From contig NZ_STGD01000022.1 in assembly GCF_005222755.1 (NCBI RefSeq), forward strand, positions 1 through 55,702: DNA of 55,702 nt, written 5' to 3'. This document shows positions 9,268-18,151 of this stretch, piece by piece (the first letter of the stretch is position 1; the number at the start of each line of letters is the position of its first letter). A program made the position numbers and the translations under genes. A model generated the notes under the pieces. The model did not search any database. It was not told the DNA's origin and saw only the letters and a program-made list of their open reading frames with translations. Source of the stretch: Roseomonas sp. HF4. Lineage in GTDB: Bacteria; Pseudomonadota; Alphaproteobacteria; Acetobacterales; Acetobacteraceae.

Positions 9268-9485
9268 GCGTGGTCTCCCTTGCGGCCGGGCCTGACCGAC
9301 CATTGACGCATCTCTGCGGCAAGGGCGGGCCGGGGCGCAAGCCGTCCGGAGGGTGGCGCGGCGCGGCGCGGCCAGCGTCCGGCCCGGAATTGCCTGGAAA
9401 TCGGTCGGGACCGCCTGAAATCCGGGCGCCTTTCGGTCGGGCAGGCCCCCCGTCGCGGCCGGGCCGCGGCGGCGCTACACGGCTA

Positions 9486-11132
9486 TCAAGGCCGCCAGGG
9501 CAGCGTCCCTGCCGGCAGCCGCCGCGCGGCCAGGCTCGCCAGCGCCATCAGCACCGCCACCAGGAGCAGCGCGAGGCAGGACACCGCCGCAGCCAGCGCC
9601 GTGCTGCCCGAATCCTGCAGGTTGAACACCAGCACGCCGAGCGTCTGGCTGCCCGGCCCGTGCAACAGCGCCGAGACCGTGACCTCGTTCACCGCCAGCA
9701 GCATGACCAGGATGGCGCCCGCGCCGAGCGCCGGGGCCAGCAACGGCAGGTGGATGGCCGCGATGCGCCGCAGCGGCCCCGCCCCCATGCCACGCGCCGC
9801 CAGGTCGAGCGCGGGGTCGAGCCGTGCCGCCGCGGCCGCCGCGGGCCTGAGCGCCAGCGCCTGGAACCGCGACAGGTAGGCGATCAGGATCAGCCCCGCC
9901 GTGCCGTAAAGCGCGCCACCCCCCGGCAGCGACAGCACGATCAGGATGGCCGCGACGCCGATGCAGGCGCCCGGCAGCGCATAAGGCAGGTCCGCCATGA
10001 CGCCGGCCAGGCGCACGCTGCGGTGCGACTGCGCCAGCGCGATCGCCCCCGCCGCCGCCGCCAGCACCAGCGCCGCGACGCCCGAGAGCACCAGCGACCG
10101 CCCGAAGGCCGCCCCCGTCTGCGCGCCCGGCGCCAGCGCGGCCGCGAAATTGGCCAGGGTGAAGGTCGCGGCCGTCAGGCGCACGCCGATCGCGGGCACC
10201 AGCGCCGCCAGCAGCAGCGAAAGCATCGGCAGCCCGAGCACGACCAGCAGGTAGACCATCGCCACCGCCGTGCCCGCGCCGCGAAGCCGCAGCGGCATCG
10301 GCGCGAACGGCCGCCCCGTCGGCAGCGGCGCGGCGCGCGCGGCGAAGCGCTGGATGGCGAGCCCCGGGAGCGCCAGGCCCGCCAGCAGCACGGACAACAG
10401 CGCGACCTCGCCCAGCGCCTCTGGCCCGCCCTGGCCGAGGCGTCGCCAGATCAAGACGGTCAGGACCGGATAGCGCCCTGGGATGCCGATGAGCGCCGCG
10501 ACGCCGAAATTCCCGAGCGCCGCGATCCAGGCGAGCCCCGCCCCGGCCGCGAGCCCCGGGAGGAGCAGCGGCCACGCGACCCGACGCAGCGCGCCCCCCG
10601 GCGACGCGCCGAGCCCACGCGCGGCAATCAGCGTCTCCCCGGGGATGCGCCGCACCAGCGCGGCCACGCCCAGGAAGACCAGCGGCGCGCCCTGCACGCC
10701 CAGCACCAGCACCATGCCGAGCGGCCCGTGCAGCGGATGCGCCGAGCCGATCGGCGGCGCCAGCCCGAGCGCCAGCAGCAGCGGCGAGCCCGGCCCTGCC
10801 GCCTGCAGGAAGCCGAGCGCCATGATCTGCGGCGGCACCAGCAGCGGCAGCACGGCTAGGAAGATCAGCACGCGCCGCCCCGGCACCTCCCGCAGCAGCA
10901 ACAGCGCGGCCAGCGCCACGCCGAGCGTCACCGACAGCGCGGTCGCCCCCGCCGCGACCACCAGGCTGCGCCGCGCCGCCCGCCAGACCGCCGCATCCTG
11001 CGCGAGTTCGGCCCAGGCGCCGGCGCTGCCCGCCTCGACTGCCAGGCGCAGCATCGGAAGCGCGCCCAGCAGCAGCAGCCAGAAGACGGCGAAGCCCGCG
11101 AGGCCGGGGCCGGTGGAGACGGGGGTTCTCAT
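9486..11132 (-). CDS. ABC transporter permease, duplicated-domain type (FbpB/ThiP-like)
   Basis: The product has 548 residues and about twelve hydrophobic segments, i.e. two fused BPD_transp_1 halves, as in Fe(III) (FbpB/AfuB) and thiamine (ThiP) importers. EAA loops are seen in each half: AARGLGASPGGALRRVAWP in the first and AARGMGAGPLRRIAAIHLP in the second. No ATPase or binding-protein gene is adjacent. The nearest suitable binding protein, on the same strand, is at 25194. The recombinase remnant ends exactly over this gene's start codon (11129-11131 versus 11130-11132), so the native promoter and perhaps upstream operon partners were probably displaced. Confidence 0.85.
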   Translation of the reverse strand: MRTPVSTGPGLAGFAVFWLLLLGALPMLRLAVEAGSAGAWAELAQDAAVWRAARRSLVVAAGATALSVTLGVALAALLLLREVPGRRVLIFLAVLPLLVPPQIMALGFLQAAGPGSPLLLALGLAPPIGSAHPLHGPLGMVLVLGVQGAPLVFLGVAALVRRIPGETLIAARGLGASPGGALRRVAWPLLLPGLAAGAGLAWIAALGNFGVAALIGIPGRYPVLTVLIWRRLGQGGPEALGEVALLSVLLAGLALPGLAIQRFAARAAPLPTGRPFAPMPLRLRGAGTAVAMVYLLVVLGLPMLSLLLAALVPAIGVRLTAATFTLANFAAALAPGAQTGAAFGRSLVLSGVAALVLAAAAGAIALAQSHRSVRLAGVMADLPYALPGACIGVAAILIVLSLPGGGALYGTAGLILIAYLSRFQALALRPAAAAAARLDPALDLAARGMGAGPLRRIAAIHLPLLAPALGAGAILVMLLAVNEVTVSALLHGPGSQTLGVLVFNLQDSGSTALAAAVSCLALLLVAVLMALASLAARRLPAGTLPWRP

Positions 11133-12698
11133 GATGAAAAGGAAGCATCAGGGGAGAGAACTCCCCCTATACCGCTCTTTACCGAACCCGACGTCATGGC
11201 TGAAATGATGCGGGGCGTCGCGCTGTCCTTCCCGCTCGGAAATGCCCCACCGGCCTTGAGCATGGCGATGAGCTCACCGACGAGTTCGATCCCCGGCGGG
11301 TCGTCCGCCTCTTCGCCGGGGCTGACGACGACCTTTTCGATCAGCGCCCGGGCCGCCTCCAGGGCCTCCGGGTCCCGCCCGGCCTTGATGGCTCGGCGGA
11401 GCAGGGCGACATGATCGGCATACCCCTCCGCGAGACGCGGATGCAGCAGCGGTGCCGCTGGAGGCGCCTCGGCCATCGCCGCGACCAACACCTCTCGCCG
11501 CGCCTCCAATTCCTCGAACTTGCGCTGCACGCCGGGCGCCCTGACCCCATCGGCGATCGCCTCGACCAGGTTTTCAAGCCTGCGTTCGATCACCTGCAAC
11601 TCGCGCCTCGCGGCGCCAGTGCCGGCGGTGGCCTCGGCGGTCAACCGGTTCCATTCGGCGATGAACGCCGAGGAGAACGCGGCCACGGCTTCTGGGCGCA
11701 AGAGACGGCTGCCGAGCGCCTCCAGCCTCGGTCGGCGGATCCAGCGCGAATTGTGGCAGCCATGCCCGCGTCGCGCGGGCAGGCAGCCGAGGTAGTCCTT
11801 GCCCATCGCGCTGAAGCCGCCGCCGCATACTCCGCATACGACCTTGCCGCTAAGCAGGTGACGTGGTCGGCGCGATTTCCAGAACGCCGGTACAGGCTGC
11901 TCCAGCTGCGGCGCAGCCTCGGCGGCCAGACGGGCCTGGGCCCGCTGCCACAGTTCGCCTGAGACGATGCGCATCGCTGGCACCTCCACCTCGACCACCT
12001 CCTCGGGCATGCGCGCGCGATAGACGTGCCTGCCACTGAGCGGATCACGAACGCGCGCATGCCGGTTCCAGCGCAGACGGCCGACATAGATCGGGTTGCG
12101 CAGGATGCCGTCGCCTCGGCCGGGCCGGCCGCGGATCGAGGTGTCGTACCGGGGCGTGCCGACCGGGCCGGGCACGCCCTCGGCGTTCAACGCTGCGGCG
12201 ATGGCGCGCGGGCTGGCACCATGGACATAGGCGTCGAAAATTCGCCGTACGATGCTCGCCTCACCGGCGTCGACCTCGCGAAGGCCGCGTTCCGGCTCGC
12301 CATTCACGCCCAGGCGGCGGACCAGGCGATAGCCATACGGCACCCGCCCGAACGCGTGCCCCTTGCGGACACGCACCTCCTGGCCGCGATGCGTCTTGGC
12401 GGAGAGGTCCTTGAGATAAAGCGCCCCCATGGTGCCCTTGAGGCCGACATGGAGGTCGGACAGCTCGCCATCGGCCGAAGTGACGATCCTGACGCCGCTG
12501 AATTGCGCAAGCTTGTGGAAGGCGGCGACGTGCTCGAGGTCGCGCGAGAACCGGTCGAGGCCCTCGGCGAGCACGATATCGGCCTTGCCGCCCCGCATCG
12601 CTTCGAGCAGCGCCTGGTAGCCGGGACGGATGGTGGTGGCGCCCGAAATCGCGGCGTCGCTGTAGGTGCCGGCCAAGGTCCAGCCCTGCCGCTCGGCC
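11129..12698 (-). pseudogene. Large serine recombinase lacking its catalytic N-terminus
   Basis: About 520 residues of a resolvase/Recombinase-domain protein are readable, beginning at AERQGWTLAGTYSDAAISG. The catalytic domain continues with LAEGLDRFSRDLEHVA. Then come the Recombinase domain (GYRLVRRL, RIFDAYVHGASPRAIAAALN), a zinc-ribbon segment (VCGVCGGGFSAMG, CLPARRGHGCHN) and a coiled-coil tail. The N-terminal strand with the nucleophilic Ser (YxRxS) is missing. Upstream sequence belongs to another recombinase remnant, so the product would be inactive. The frame runs into the start codon of the permease gene at 11130, so the native end may also be altered. It is the footprint of a lost mobile element. 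Confidence 0.82.
11150..11169 (-). repeat. Partial copy of the dispersed palindromic repeat
   Basis: The minus strand reads TAGGGGGAGTTCTCTCCCCT, close to the GGGGGAGGTTCTCCTCCCC end found in the full copies at 25100 and 42238. Only this terminal module is present, between the permease start and the recombinase remnant. It is short enough that chance similarity in GC-rich DNA is possible. Confidence 0.45.
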
Positions 12699-12699
12699 C

Positions 12700-12862
12700 A
12701 TCCGGGACGATGGCGGCCCCGCCAGCCTTGAGCATCGACATGAGGTTGCCCGTCAGCTCGATTCCGGGCGGATCGCCGGGATCGTCGGGCGGTGAGACGG
12801 CGACGGTGTCGATCAGGGCGCGCGGGCGGCCTCGAGGGCTTCGGCGCCGCCCTCGCGGCGAG
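12700..12862 (-). pseudogene. Second serine recombinase remnant (C-terminal end only)
   Basis: On the minus strand a short stretch reads EALEAARA, then after a small frameshift LIDTVAVSP..DDPGDPPGIELTGNLMSMLKAGGA. This matches, with changes, the end of the neighbouring recombinase (EALEAARALIEKVVVSP..DDPPGIELVGELIAMLKAGGA at about 11250-11360). It is therefore the tail of a second, diverged recombinase gene, fused at about 12700 to the middle of the first. Two related recombinase genes once stood in tandem here, and a deletion joined them. Confidence 0.75.
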
Positions 12863-12882
12863 GCGCGCCTGGGACGCCATGG

Positions 12883-14424
12883 TCACGATCCGCCGAAGCC
12901 GCCCCCGCCTGGCGTCGCGATCGTCACGCGCGTCCCTTTCGCCAGGGTCTGCTGGCGCCGTGTATCGGCCGGCACGCCGTCGAGCAGCACGGCCCCCGGC
13001 GCACCTGCGCCCCCTCCGAACAGCCCTGGCGCCCCGAAGCGGATCCGCTCCGTGACGAAGACCGCAGCGACGTCGTCGGACTCGCATTCGATGACCGTCT
13101 CCTGCCCCGCGCCGCCGCGTTGGTGCCCCGCCCCGCCGGATTCCGGACGGAGCCGCTTGTGGTGGATCAGCACCGGGGCGGTGCGTTCCGCGACTTCGAT
13201 TGGCGTGGCGGAGATGTTGGACGGCCAGGAGATGCAGTCGACGCCATCCTGCGCCGCACCGGCGCCGGTGCCTCCGTTGAAGAAGAAGACATTTGCGAAG
13301 GAACGGCCGGCGGGATCGGTGCCGGCGATGTTCATGATCCAAAGGGGGCTTCCGGGCGCCGCGCGCACCTTGTCGGGCAGCGCCTCGGCCAGCGCGCCGA
13401 AGATCAGCACCGGGACGTAGTGCCCCGTCGCGGCCCGCCCACCCACCGCGGCCGGCCAGCGCGGGTTCAGGATGGACCCCTCGGGCGCATGGATATGGAT
13501 CGCGCGGAAGATGCCCTCGTTGTTCGGCACCTCGGGCAGCAGCAAGGCCTTCAGCGTGAACACGGTCATCGCGCGGGTGTAGGCGAACACGCAATTCACC
13601 GCGCGCGGCTGCTGGGGGCTGGTGCCGGTGAAGTCCACATGCGCCTCGCCGCCCGCGATCCGGACCTCGACGGCGAAGGTGAAGGGGGCATCGAGGCCGT
13701 CCGTCTGCATGACATATCGCCAGCATCCGTCCGGCACGCCCGCGATGCGGCGGCGCATCTCGGCTTCCGAGCGGTCGAAGATCTCATCCGCCACGGCCTC
13801 GAGGCCGTCCAGCCGATAGCTGTCCATCGTGCGCCGGACGCGGTCGTCGATCAGCGAGACGGCGCCGACCTGCGCCCAGACATCGCCCTCCGTCTGGTCG
13901 GGGGTGCGGACATTGGTGCGCAGCAGCGTGAGCAGCGTCTGGTCCACCACCCCGTCCCGCATCAGGCGCATGGGCGGGATGTGGAAGCCTTCCTCGAACA
14001 GTTCGCGCGCCTCGGTGCTGCGGATCCGTCCGCCGATATCGGGGACGTGGCTGGTGGTCGCGGCGTAGCCGGCGACGCGCCCCTCCCGGAAGATCGGGCG
14101 GACGATCGAGATGTCGTTGAGATGGCCCGTGCCGATCCAGGGGTTGTTGGTGATGTAGACGTCGCCCGGCTGCATGCTGGCAGGCGGGATGGCGTCGCGC
14201 AGCGCGCGCACCGTCCCGGGCAGGGTGCCGATGAAGCTCGGGATGGAGCCCGTGTTCTGCGCAAGGGAGCGGCCCTCCGCGTCGGTCAGCACGCAGGCGA
14301 AGTCGTTCGCCTCGTTCGACAGGGTGGAGAAGGAGGTCCGGACGATGGCCTTCGCCGCCTCGTCCACCGCCGAGACGAGCCGCGTCCAGACGAGTTCCAG
14401 CGTGACGGGATCGAGCCGCGGCAT
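12883..14424 (-). CDS. hyuB: Hydantoinase/oxoprolinase subunit B (HyuB1), probably C-terminally truncated
   Basis: The product has 513 residues of the hydantoinase B/oxoprolinase family, the partner of HyuA in ATP-dependent hydrolysis of hydantoins, 5-oxoproline or related rings, or in acetone/acetophenone carboxylase-type reactions. Family motifs seen are TSFSTLSNEANDFACVL near 30-46, GDVYITNNPWIGTGHLNDI, TSHVPDIGG and NVRTPDQTEGD. The sequence ends at TPGGGGFGGS, whereas the paralog at 16502 carries about 30 more residues after the equivalent GGGGHGDP. The stop lies about 20 bp from the recombinase debris, so the end was probably clipped. Its ATG shares one base with the HyuA1 stop (TGATG). 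Confidence 0.88.
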   Translation of the reverse strand: MPRLDPVTLELVWTRLVSAVDEAAKAIVRTSFSTLSNEANDFACVLTDAEGRSLAQNTGSIPSFIGTLPGTVRALRDAIPPASMQPGDVYITNNPWIGTGHLNDISIVRPIFREGRVAGYAATTSHVPDIGGRIRSTEARELFEEGFHIPPMRLMRDGVVDQTLLTLLRTNVRTPDQTEGDVWAQVGAVSLIDDRVRRTMDSYRLDGLEAVADEIFDRSEAEMRRRIAGVPDGCWRYVMQTDGLDAPFTFAVEVRIAGGEAHVDFTGTSPQQPRAVNCVFAYTRAMTVFTLKALLLPEVPNNEGIFRAIHIHAPEGSILNPRWPAAVGGRAATGHYVPVLIFGALAEALPDKVRAAPGSPLWIMNIAGTDPAGRSFANVFFFNGGTGAGAAQDGVDCISWPSNISATPIEVAERTAPVLIHHKRLRPESGGAGHQRGGAGQETVIECESDDVAAVFVTERIRFGAPGLFGGGAGAPGAVLLDGVPADTRRQQTLAKGTRVTIATPGGGGFGGS

Positions 14425-16505
14425 CAGTCCAACTCCACGAGGATATTGCCCGAAGCGAGGACGGAGAAGCGGCCGGCAGGGCCGATGACGAGGGTTGATC
14501 CGGCTTCCTCGACCAGCGCCGGGCCGTGCCCCGTGAAGCCCGCCGGCAGGGCCGAACGGCGGTGGACCGCGGCTTCGGCGGCGACGCCATCCACCACGAT
14601 GCGCCGCCGCCGCGCCACGGGCGGCGCCACGGCGGAAGCGACCGATTGCGGCGGAAGCCCGTGCGCCGCGCCGCGCAGCACCACCCGCGCATGCACGAGG
14701 TCGATCGGGACCTGCGGCGGCGGCCGGCTGTAGCGTGCCGCATAGGCGGTTCGGAAGGCGTCGCCGATCAGGGCGTGTACGGCCTCATCCTGCTCAGGCC
14801 AGGGTGTCGGCGGCAGCGGCACGGGCATGTGCGCGCCCTGGCCGACGCAGCGGGCATCGAGCAGGCGGGCGACGGACAGCGCCCCCTCCTCCAGGCCACT
14901 GCCCACGAGAAGCGAGCGCGCCTCCGCCTCCAGCGCCGCGAAGGCATCGCCCAGGAAGTCGGCGCTGCATCCATCCAGGCGCCGGCTGAGGCTGGTCACG
15001 CGATCCACACGCGGCGGCGCGGCGAGCATGCCGAGCGCCGAGGCGACGCCCGCCTCGGGCGGGACGATCATGCGGGGAATGCCGAGCTTGCGCGCAAGGT
15101 GGTAGCCATGGACGGGCCCGCCGCCGCCGGTGCAGACCAGCGTGAAGCCCTGCGGATCGCGCCCGCGCTCGGCCAGATGCGTGCGTGCGGCGCCGGCCAT
15201 GGCCTCGGTCGCGATGTCGTGGATGCCCCAGGCCGCCGCGTCCTCCCCGATGCCGAGGGTTTCGGCTAGGGCGCGAATGGCCGCCGACGCCGCCTGCCGG
15301 TCGAGCGGCAGCCTGCCGCCCGCGAAACTCCCGGGATCGAGGTAGCCTAGCAGGAGGTTGGCGTCGGTCACGGTGGGCTGGGTGCCGCCTCGCCCGTAGC
15401 TCGCCGGCCCAGGTTCGGAACCCGCGCTGTCCGGGCCCACCTTGAGCAGCCCGATCGCGTCGCGCCGGGCGATGGAGCCGCCGCCTGCGCCGATCTCGAT
15501 CAGGTCCACGGTGGAGATGCGGATCGGCAGGCCGCTGCTCTCGATGAAGCGCGCCTGGCGCGCCGCCTCGAAGCCGAAGACGATCTCGGGCTCGCCGTGC
15601 TCGACGACGCAGAGCTTCGCCGTCGTGCCGCCGAGGTCGAAGGCGAGGAGCCGCTCCTCCTCCGGCCCGGCGAGGAAGGCGCTGGCGAGCGCGCCGGCGG
15701 CGGGGCCGGATTCCAGCAACTGCACGGGCGCGCGGCGCGCCTCCGCCACATGGGTCAGGCCGCCGTTGGACAGCATGAGCAACAGCGGCGCCGCGATGCC
15801 GAGGCCGCCGAGTTCGGCGGCCAGGCGCGAGAGGTAGCGCTCGGCGAGTGGCGCGACATAGGCGTTCGCGGTGGCCGTCGAGCCGCGGTCGAATTCGCGC
15901 ACTTCCCGGACGATGGAGGAGGACGCGGTGACCGGCAGGCGGGGGTGGCGCGCGGCGAGATGCGCGGCGGCCGCCTGCTCATGCGCCGGATGGAGGTCGC
16001 TGTGCAGGAAGAGGATGGCGATGGACTGCGCGCCGGCGGCCAGAGCGGCATCAGCCGCGGCCTCCGTTGCCGCAAGGTCCAGTGGGACGAGCACCGTCCC
16101 GTCCGCCTTCACCCGTTCGGGCACCTCGAAGCGGAGATGCGCCGGCACCAGCGGCGCCGGCGGACGCAGCGCGAGGTCGTAGAGCTCGTACCGCCGCTCC
16201 CGCCCGATATGCAGCAGGTCGCGGAAGCCTTCGGTGGTGATCAGCGCCGTGACGGCGCCCTTGCGCTCGATCAGCGCATTCGTGAACAGCGTCGTGGCAT
16301 GCACCACGCGCCCGAGTTCGCGCGGCGAGACCCCGACCTCGGCCAGCAGCCGCCGCGTGCCGTCGAGGATGCCGAGAACCGGGTCCGCATGGGTGGTCAG
16401 GACCTTGATGTTCGCCGAACGGCCCCCGGCAGGGTCGTGCAGCACCAGATCCGTGAAGGTGCCGCCGATGTCGATGCCGAGCGATGGCGCGGAGGACGCG
16501 ATCAT
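14424..16505 (-). CDS. hyuA: Hydantoinase/oxoprolinase subunit A (HyuA1)
   Basis: The product has 693 residues, full length for the family. The N-terminal acetate-kinase/ASKHA-fold ATP site is GIDIGGTFTD (9-18), followed by the conserved VVHATTLFTNALIERKGA. A second phosphate motif, LAFDLGGTTAK, lies near 290. It should pair with HyuB1 (12883) to form an ATP-dependent ring-opening or carboxylating enzyme in the cytoplasm. It overlaps HyuB2 by 4 bp (ATGA) and HyuB1 by 1 bp, so the four hyu genes are translationally chained. The actual substrate is not readable. Confidence 0.9.
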   Translation of the reverse strand: MIASSAPSLGIDIGGTFTDLVLHDPAGGRSANIKVLTTHADPVLGILDGTRRLLAEVGVSPRELGRVVHATTLFTNALIERKGAVTALITTEGFRDLLHIGRERRYELYDLALRPPAPLVPAHLRFEVPERVKADGTVLVPLDLAATEAAADAALAAGAQSIAILFLHSDLHPAHEQAAAAHLAARHPRLPVTASSSIVREVREFDRGSTATANAYVAPLAERYLSRLAAELGGLGIAAPLLLMLSNGGLTHVAEARRAPVQLLESGPAAGALASAFLAGPEEERLLAFDLGGTTAKLCVVEHGEPEIVFGFEAARQARFIESSGLPIRISTVDLIEIGAGGGSIARRDAIGLLKVGPDSAGSEPGPASYGRGGTQPTVTDANLLLGYLDPGSFAGGRLPLDRQAASAAIRALAETLGIGEDAAAWGIHDIATEAMAGAARTHLAERGRDPQGFTLVCTGGGGPVHGYHLARKLGIPRMIVPPEAGVASALGMLAAPPRVDRVTSLSRRLDGCSADFLGDAFAALEAEARSLLVGSGLEEGALSVARLLDARCVGQGAHMPVPLPPTPWPEQDEAVHALIGDAFRTAYAARYSRPPPQVPIDLVHARVVLRGAAHGLPPQSVASAVAPPVARRRRIVVDGVAAEAAVHRRSALPAGFTGHGPALVEEAGSTLVIGPAGRFSVLASGNILVELD

Positions 16506-18151
16506 TCTGCGCCCCGGTAGGGCGTCGGATCGGTGACGTAGCCGGCGGCGAGATCGGCGGCGAGCGCCTCAGCGCTGCGTGCGCGCGGATCGCCATGCCC
16601 GCCGCCGCCCGGCGTGCCGAGCGAGACCGTGTCCCCGCGCTTCAGCACGTATTGCCTCTTGGGATCGCTTGCCACGCCGTTGATCCGCAGTTGCCCGGGC
16701 GCGCCGTCCTGCCCGCCCTCGATGCCGAAGGCGGGGAAGATGGTGCGCTCCGCCAGGAAGGAGACGGCGATCGGGCTGTCCGACAGGCTCTCGATCAGGA
16801 TCTCCTGACCGAGCCCGCCGCGGTGCCTGCCCGGCCCGCCGGAATCCGGGCGCAGCCTCTTGTGGTGGAAGCGGAGCGGGGCGATGTGCTCGCTGATCTC
16901 GATGGCGGTGGAGGAGACGTTGGACGGCCAGGACAGGCAGGTCACGCCATCTCCCCGCGCATTGCCGCCCATGCCGCCATTGTAGAAGAACATGTTGGCG
17001 TAGGGCCTGCCCGGCCCGCCATCGGCCGCCGGGCGCACGCCGGACTGGTTCATGCCCCACATCGGCGATCCCGCCGCGGCCATGACACGTTCCGGCACCA
17101 CCTGGCCAAGGCAGCCGAAGACCAGCACCGGCAGGTAGTGCCCGATCAGCATGCGAGACCCGCCGGGCGCAGGGAACTGCGGGTTGACGATGCACCCTGC
17201 CGGCGCCGTCAGGCGAATCGGCCGCCAGGCGCCCTCGTTGTTCGGCAGGTTCGGGGAGGTGCAGAGCTTCACCCCGTACATGCACATGGCATAGGTGTAG
17301 CAGAGCGCGCAGTTGATCGCCCGGTCCACCTGCGCGTCGGTGCCAGCGAAGTCCATCTCGATCTCGTCGCCCCGCACCGTGAGCGCGAGGCGGATGGTGA
17401 TGGGCGTGTCCATCAGCCCGTCGGTCTTGAGCTCGCTGCGGTAGGTGCCGTCGGGCAGGGCGGCGATGGCAGCGCGCATCGCCGCCTCGCAGCGCCCCTG
17501 GACCTCGGCGGCGAGGTCGGAGAGGTCGTCGAGCGCATAGTTCGACATCAGCGCGAGCAGCCGGTCCTCCATGACGTCGAGCGCCACCAGCTGCGCCCAG
17601 AGATCGCCCAGCGTCTGGTCCGGCGTGCGGACGTTCTGGCGCAGCATCGCGACCAGCGTGTCGTCCGCGACGCCCCGGCGCATGAGCTTGAGCGGCGGGA
17701 TCTGCAGGCCTTCCTCGAACACCTCGCGCGGCTCGGGGCTGCGGATCTTGCCGCCGATGTCGGGTGCGTGAGCCGTGCTGGCGCTGAAGGCGACGAGCCG
17801 TCCCTTGTGGAAGATCGGCTTGGCCACCGTGATGTCCGGCAGGTGCCCGGTGCCGAGCCAGAGGTCGTTGGTGATCAGCACGTCGCCGGGTTCCAGCGTC
17901 TCCTCCGGGAAGAAGCGCAGGAAGTGCTTCACGGTCGCGGGCAGCGTGCCGATGAAGGAGGGGATGCTCTCCGTCGCCTGCACCAGGGATTCCCCGCGCG
18001 CATCCGTCACGATGCAGGAGAAGTCGTAGGATTCGCGCACGAGCGTCGAGAAGGAGGTCCGCACCAGCGCGGCCGCGGCCTCGTCCACCAGCGAGATCAG
18101 GCGGCGCCAGAGCAGTTCGAGTTCGACGGCGTCGAAGCTTCGGGCGGCCAT
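16502..18151 (-). CDS. hyuB: Hydantoinase/oxoprolinase subunit B (HyuB2)
   Basis: The product has 549 residues from Met-Ala-Ala-Arg-Ser-Phe-Asp. The much longer open frame upstream is a shadow of hyuA2. Motifs parallel HyuB1: TSFSTLVRESYDFSCIV, GDVLITNDLWLGTGHLPDI, TAHAPDIGGKIRSPEP and NVRTPDQTLGDLWAQ. The C-terminus is complete (TPGGGGHGDP followed by a helical tail ending PYRGAE). It partners HyuA2 by gene order. The start shares one base with the HyuA2 stop. It is clearly paralogous to, but diverged from, HyuB1, which suggests two related but not identical substrates. Confidence 0.92.
   Translation of the reverse strand: MAARSFDAVELELLWRRLISLVDEAAAALVRTSFSTLVRESYDFSCIVTDARGESLVQATESIPSFIGTLPATVKHFLRFFPEETLEPGDVLITNDLWLGTGHLPDITVAKPIFHKGRLVAFSASTAHAPDIGGKIRSPEPREVFEEGLQIPPLKLMRRGVADDTLVAMLRQNVRTPDQTLGDLWAQLVALDVMEDRLLALMSNYALDDLSDLAAEVQGRCEAAMRAAIAALPDGTYRSELKTDGLMDTPITIRLALTVRGDEIEMDFAGTDAQVDRAINCALCYTYAMCMYGVKLCTSPNLPNNEGAWRPIRLTAPAGCIVNPQFPAPGGSRMLIGHYLPVLVFGCLGQVVPERVMAAAGSPMWGMNQSGVRPAADGGPGRPYANMFFYNGGMGGNARGDGVTCLSWPSNVSSTAIEISEHIAPLRFHHKRLRPDSGGPGRHRGGLGQEILIESLSDSPIAVSFLAERTIFPAFGIEGGQDGAPGQLRINGVASDPKRQYVLKRGDTVSLGTPGGGGHGDPRARSAEALAADLAAGYVTDPTPYRGAE

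Noticed and set aside
12863..13726. Upstream extension of the recombinase frame into the hyuB1 region
   Set aside because: This part is the shadow of hyuB1 on another frame; recombinase similarity starts only at about 12698.
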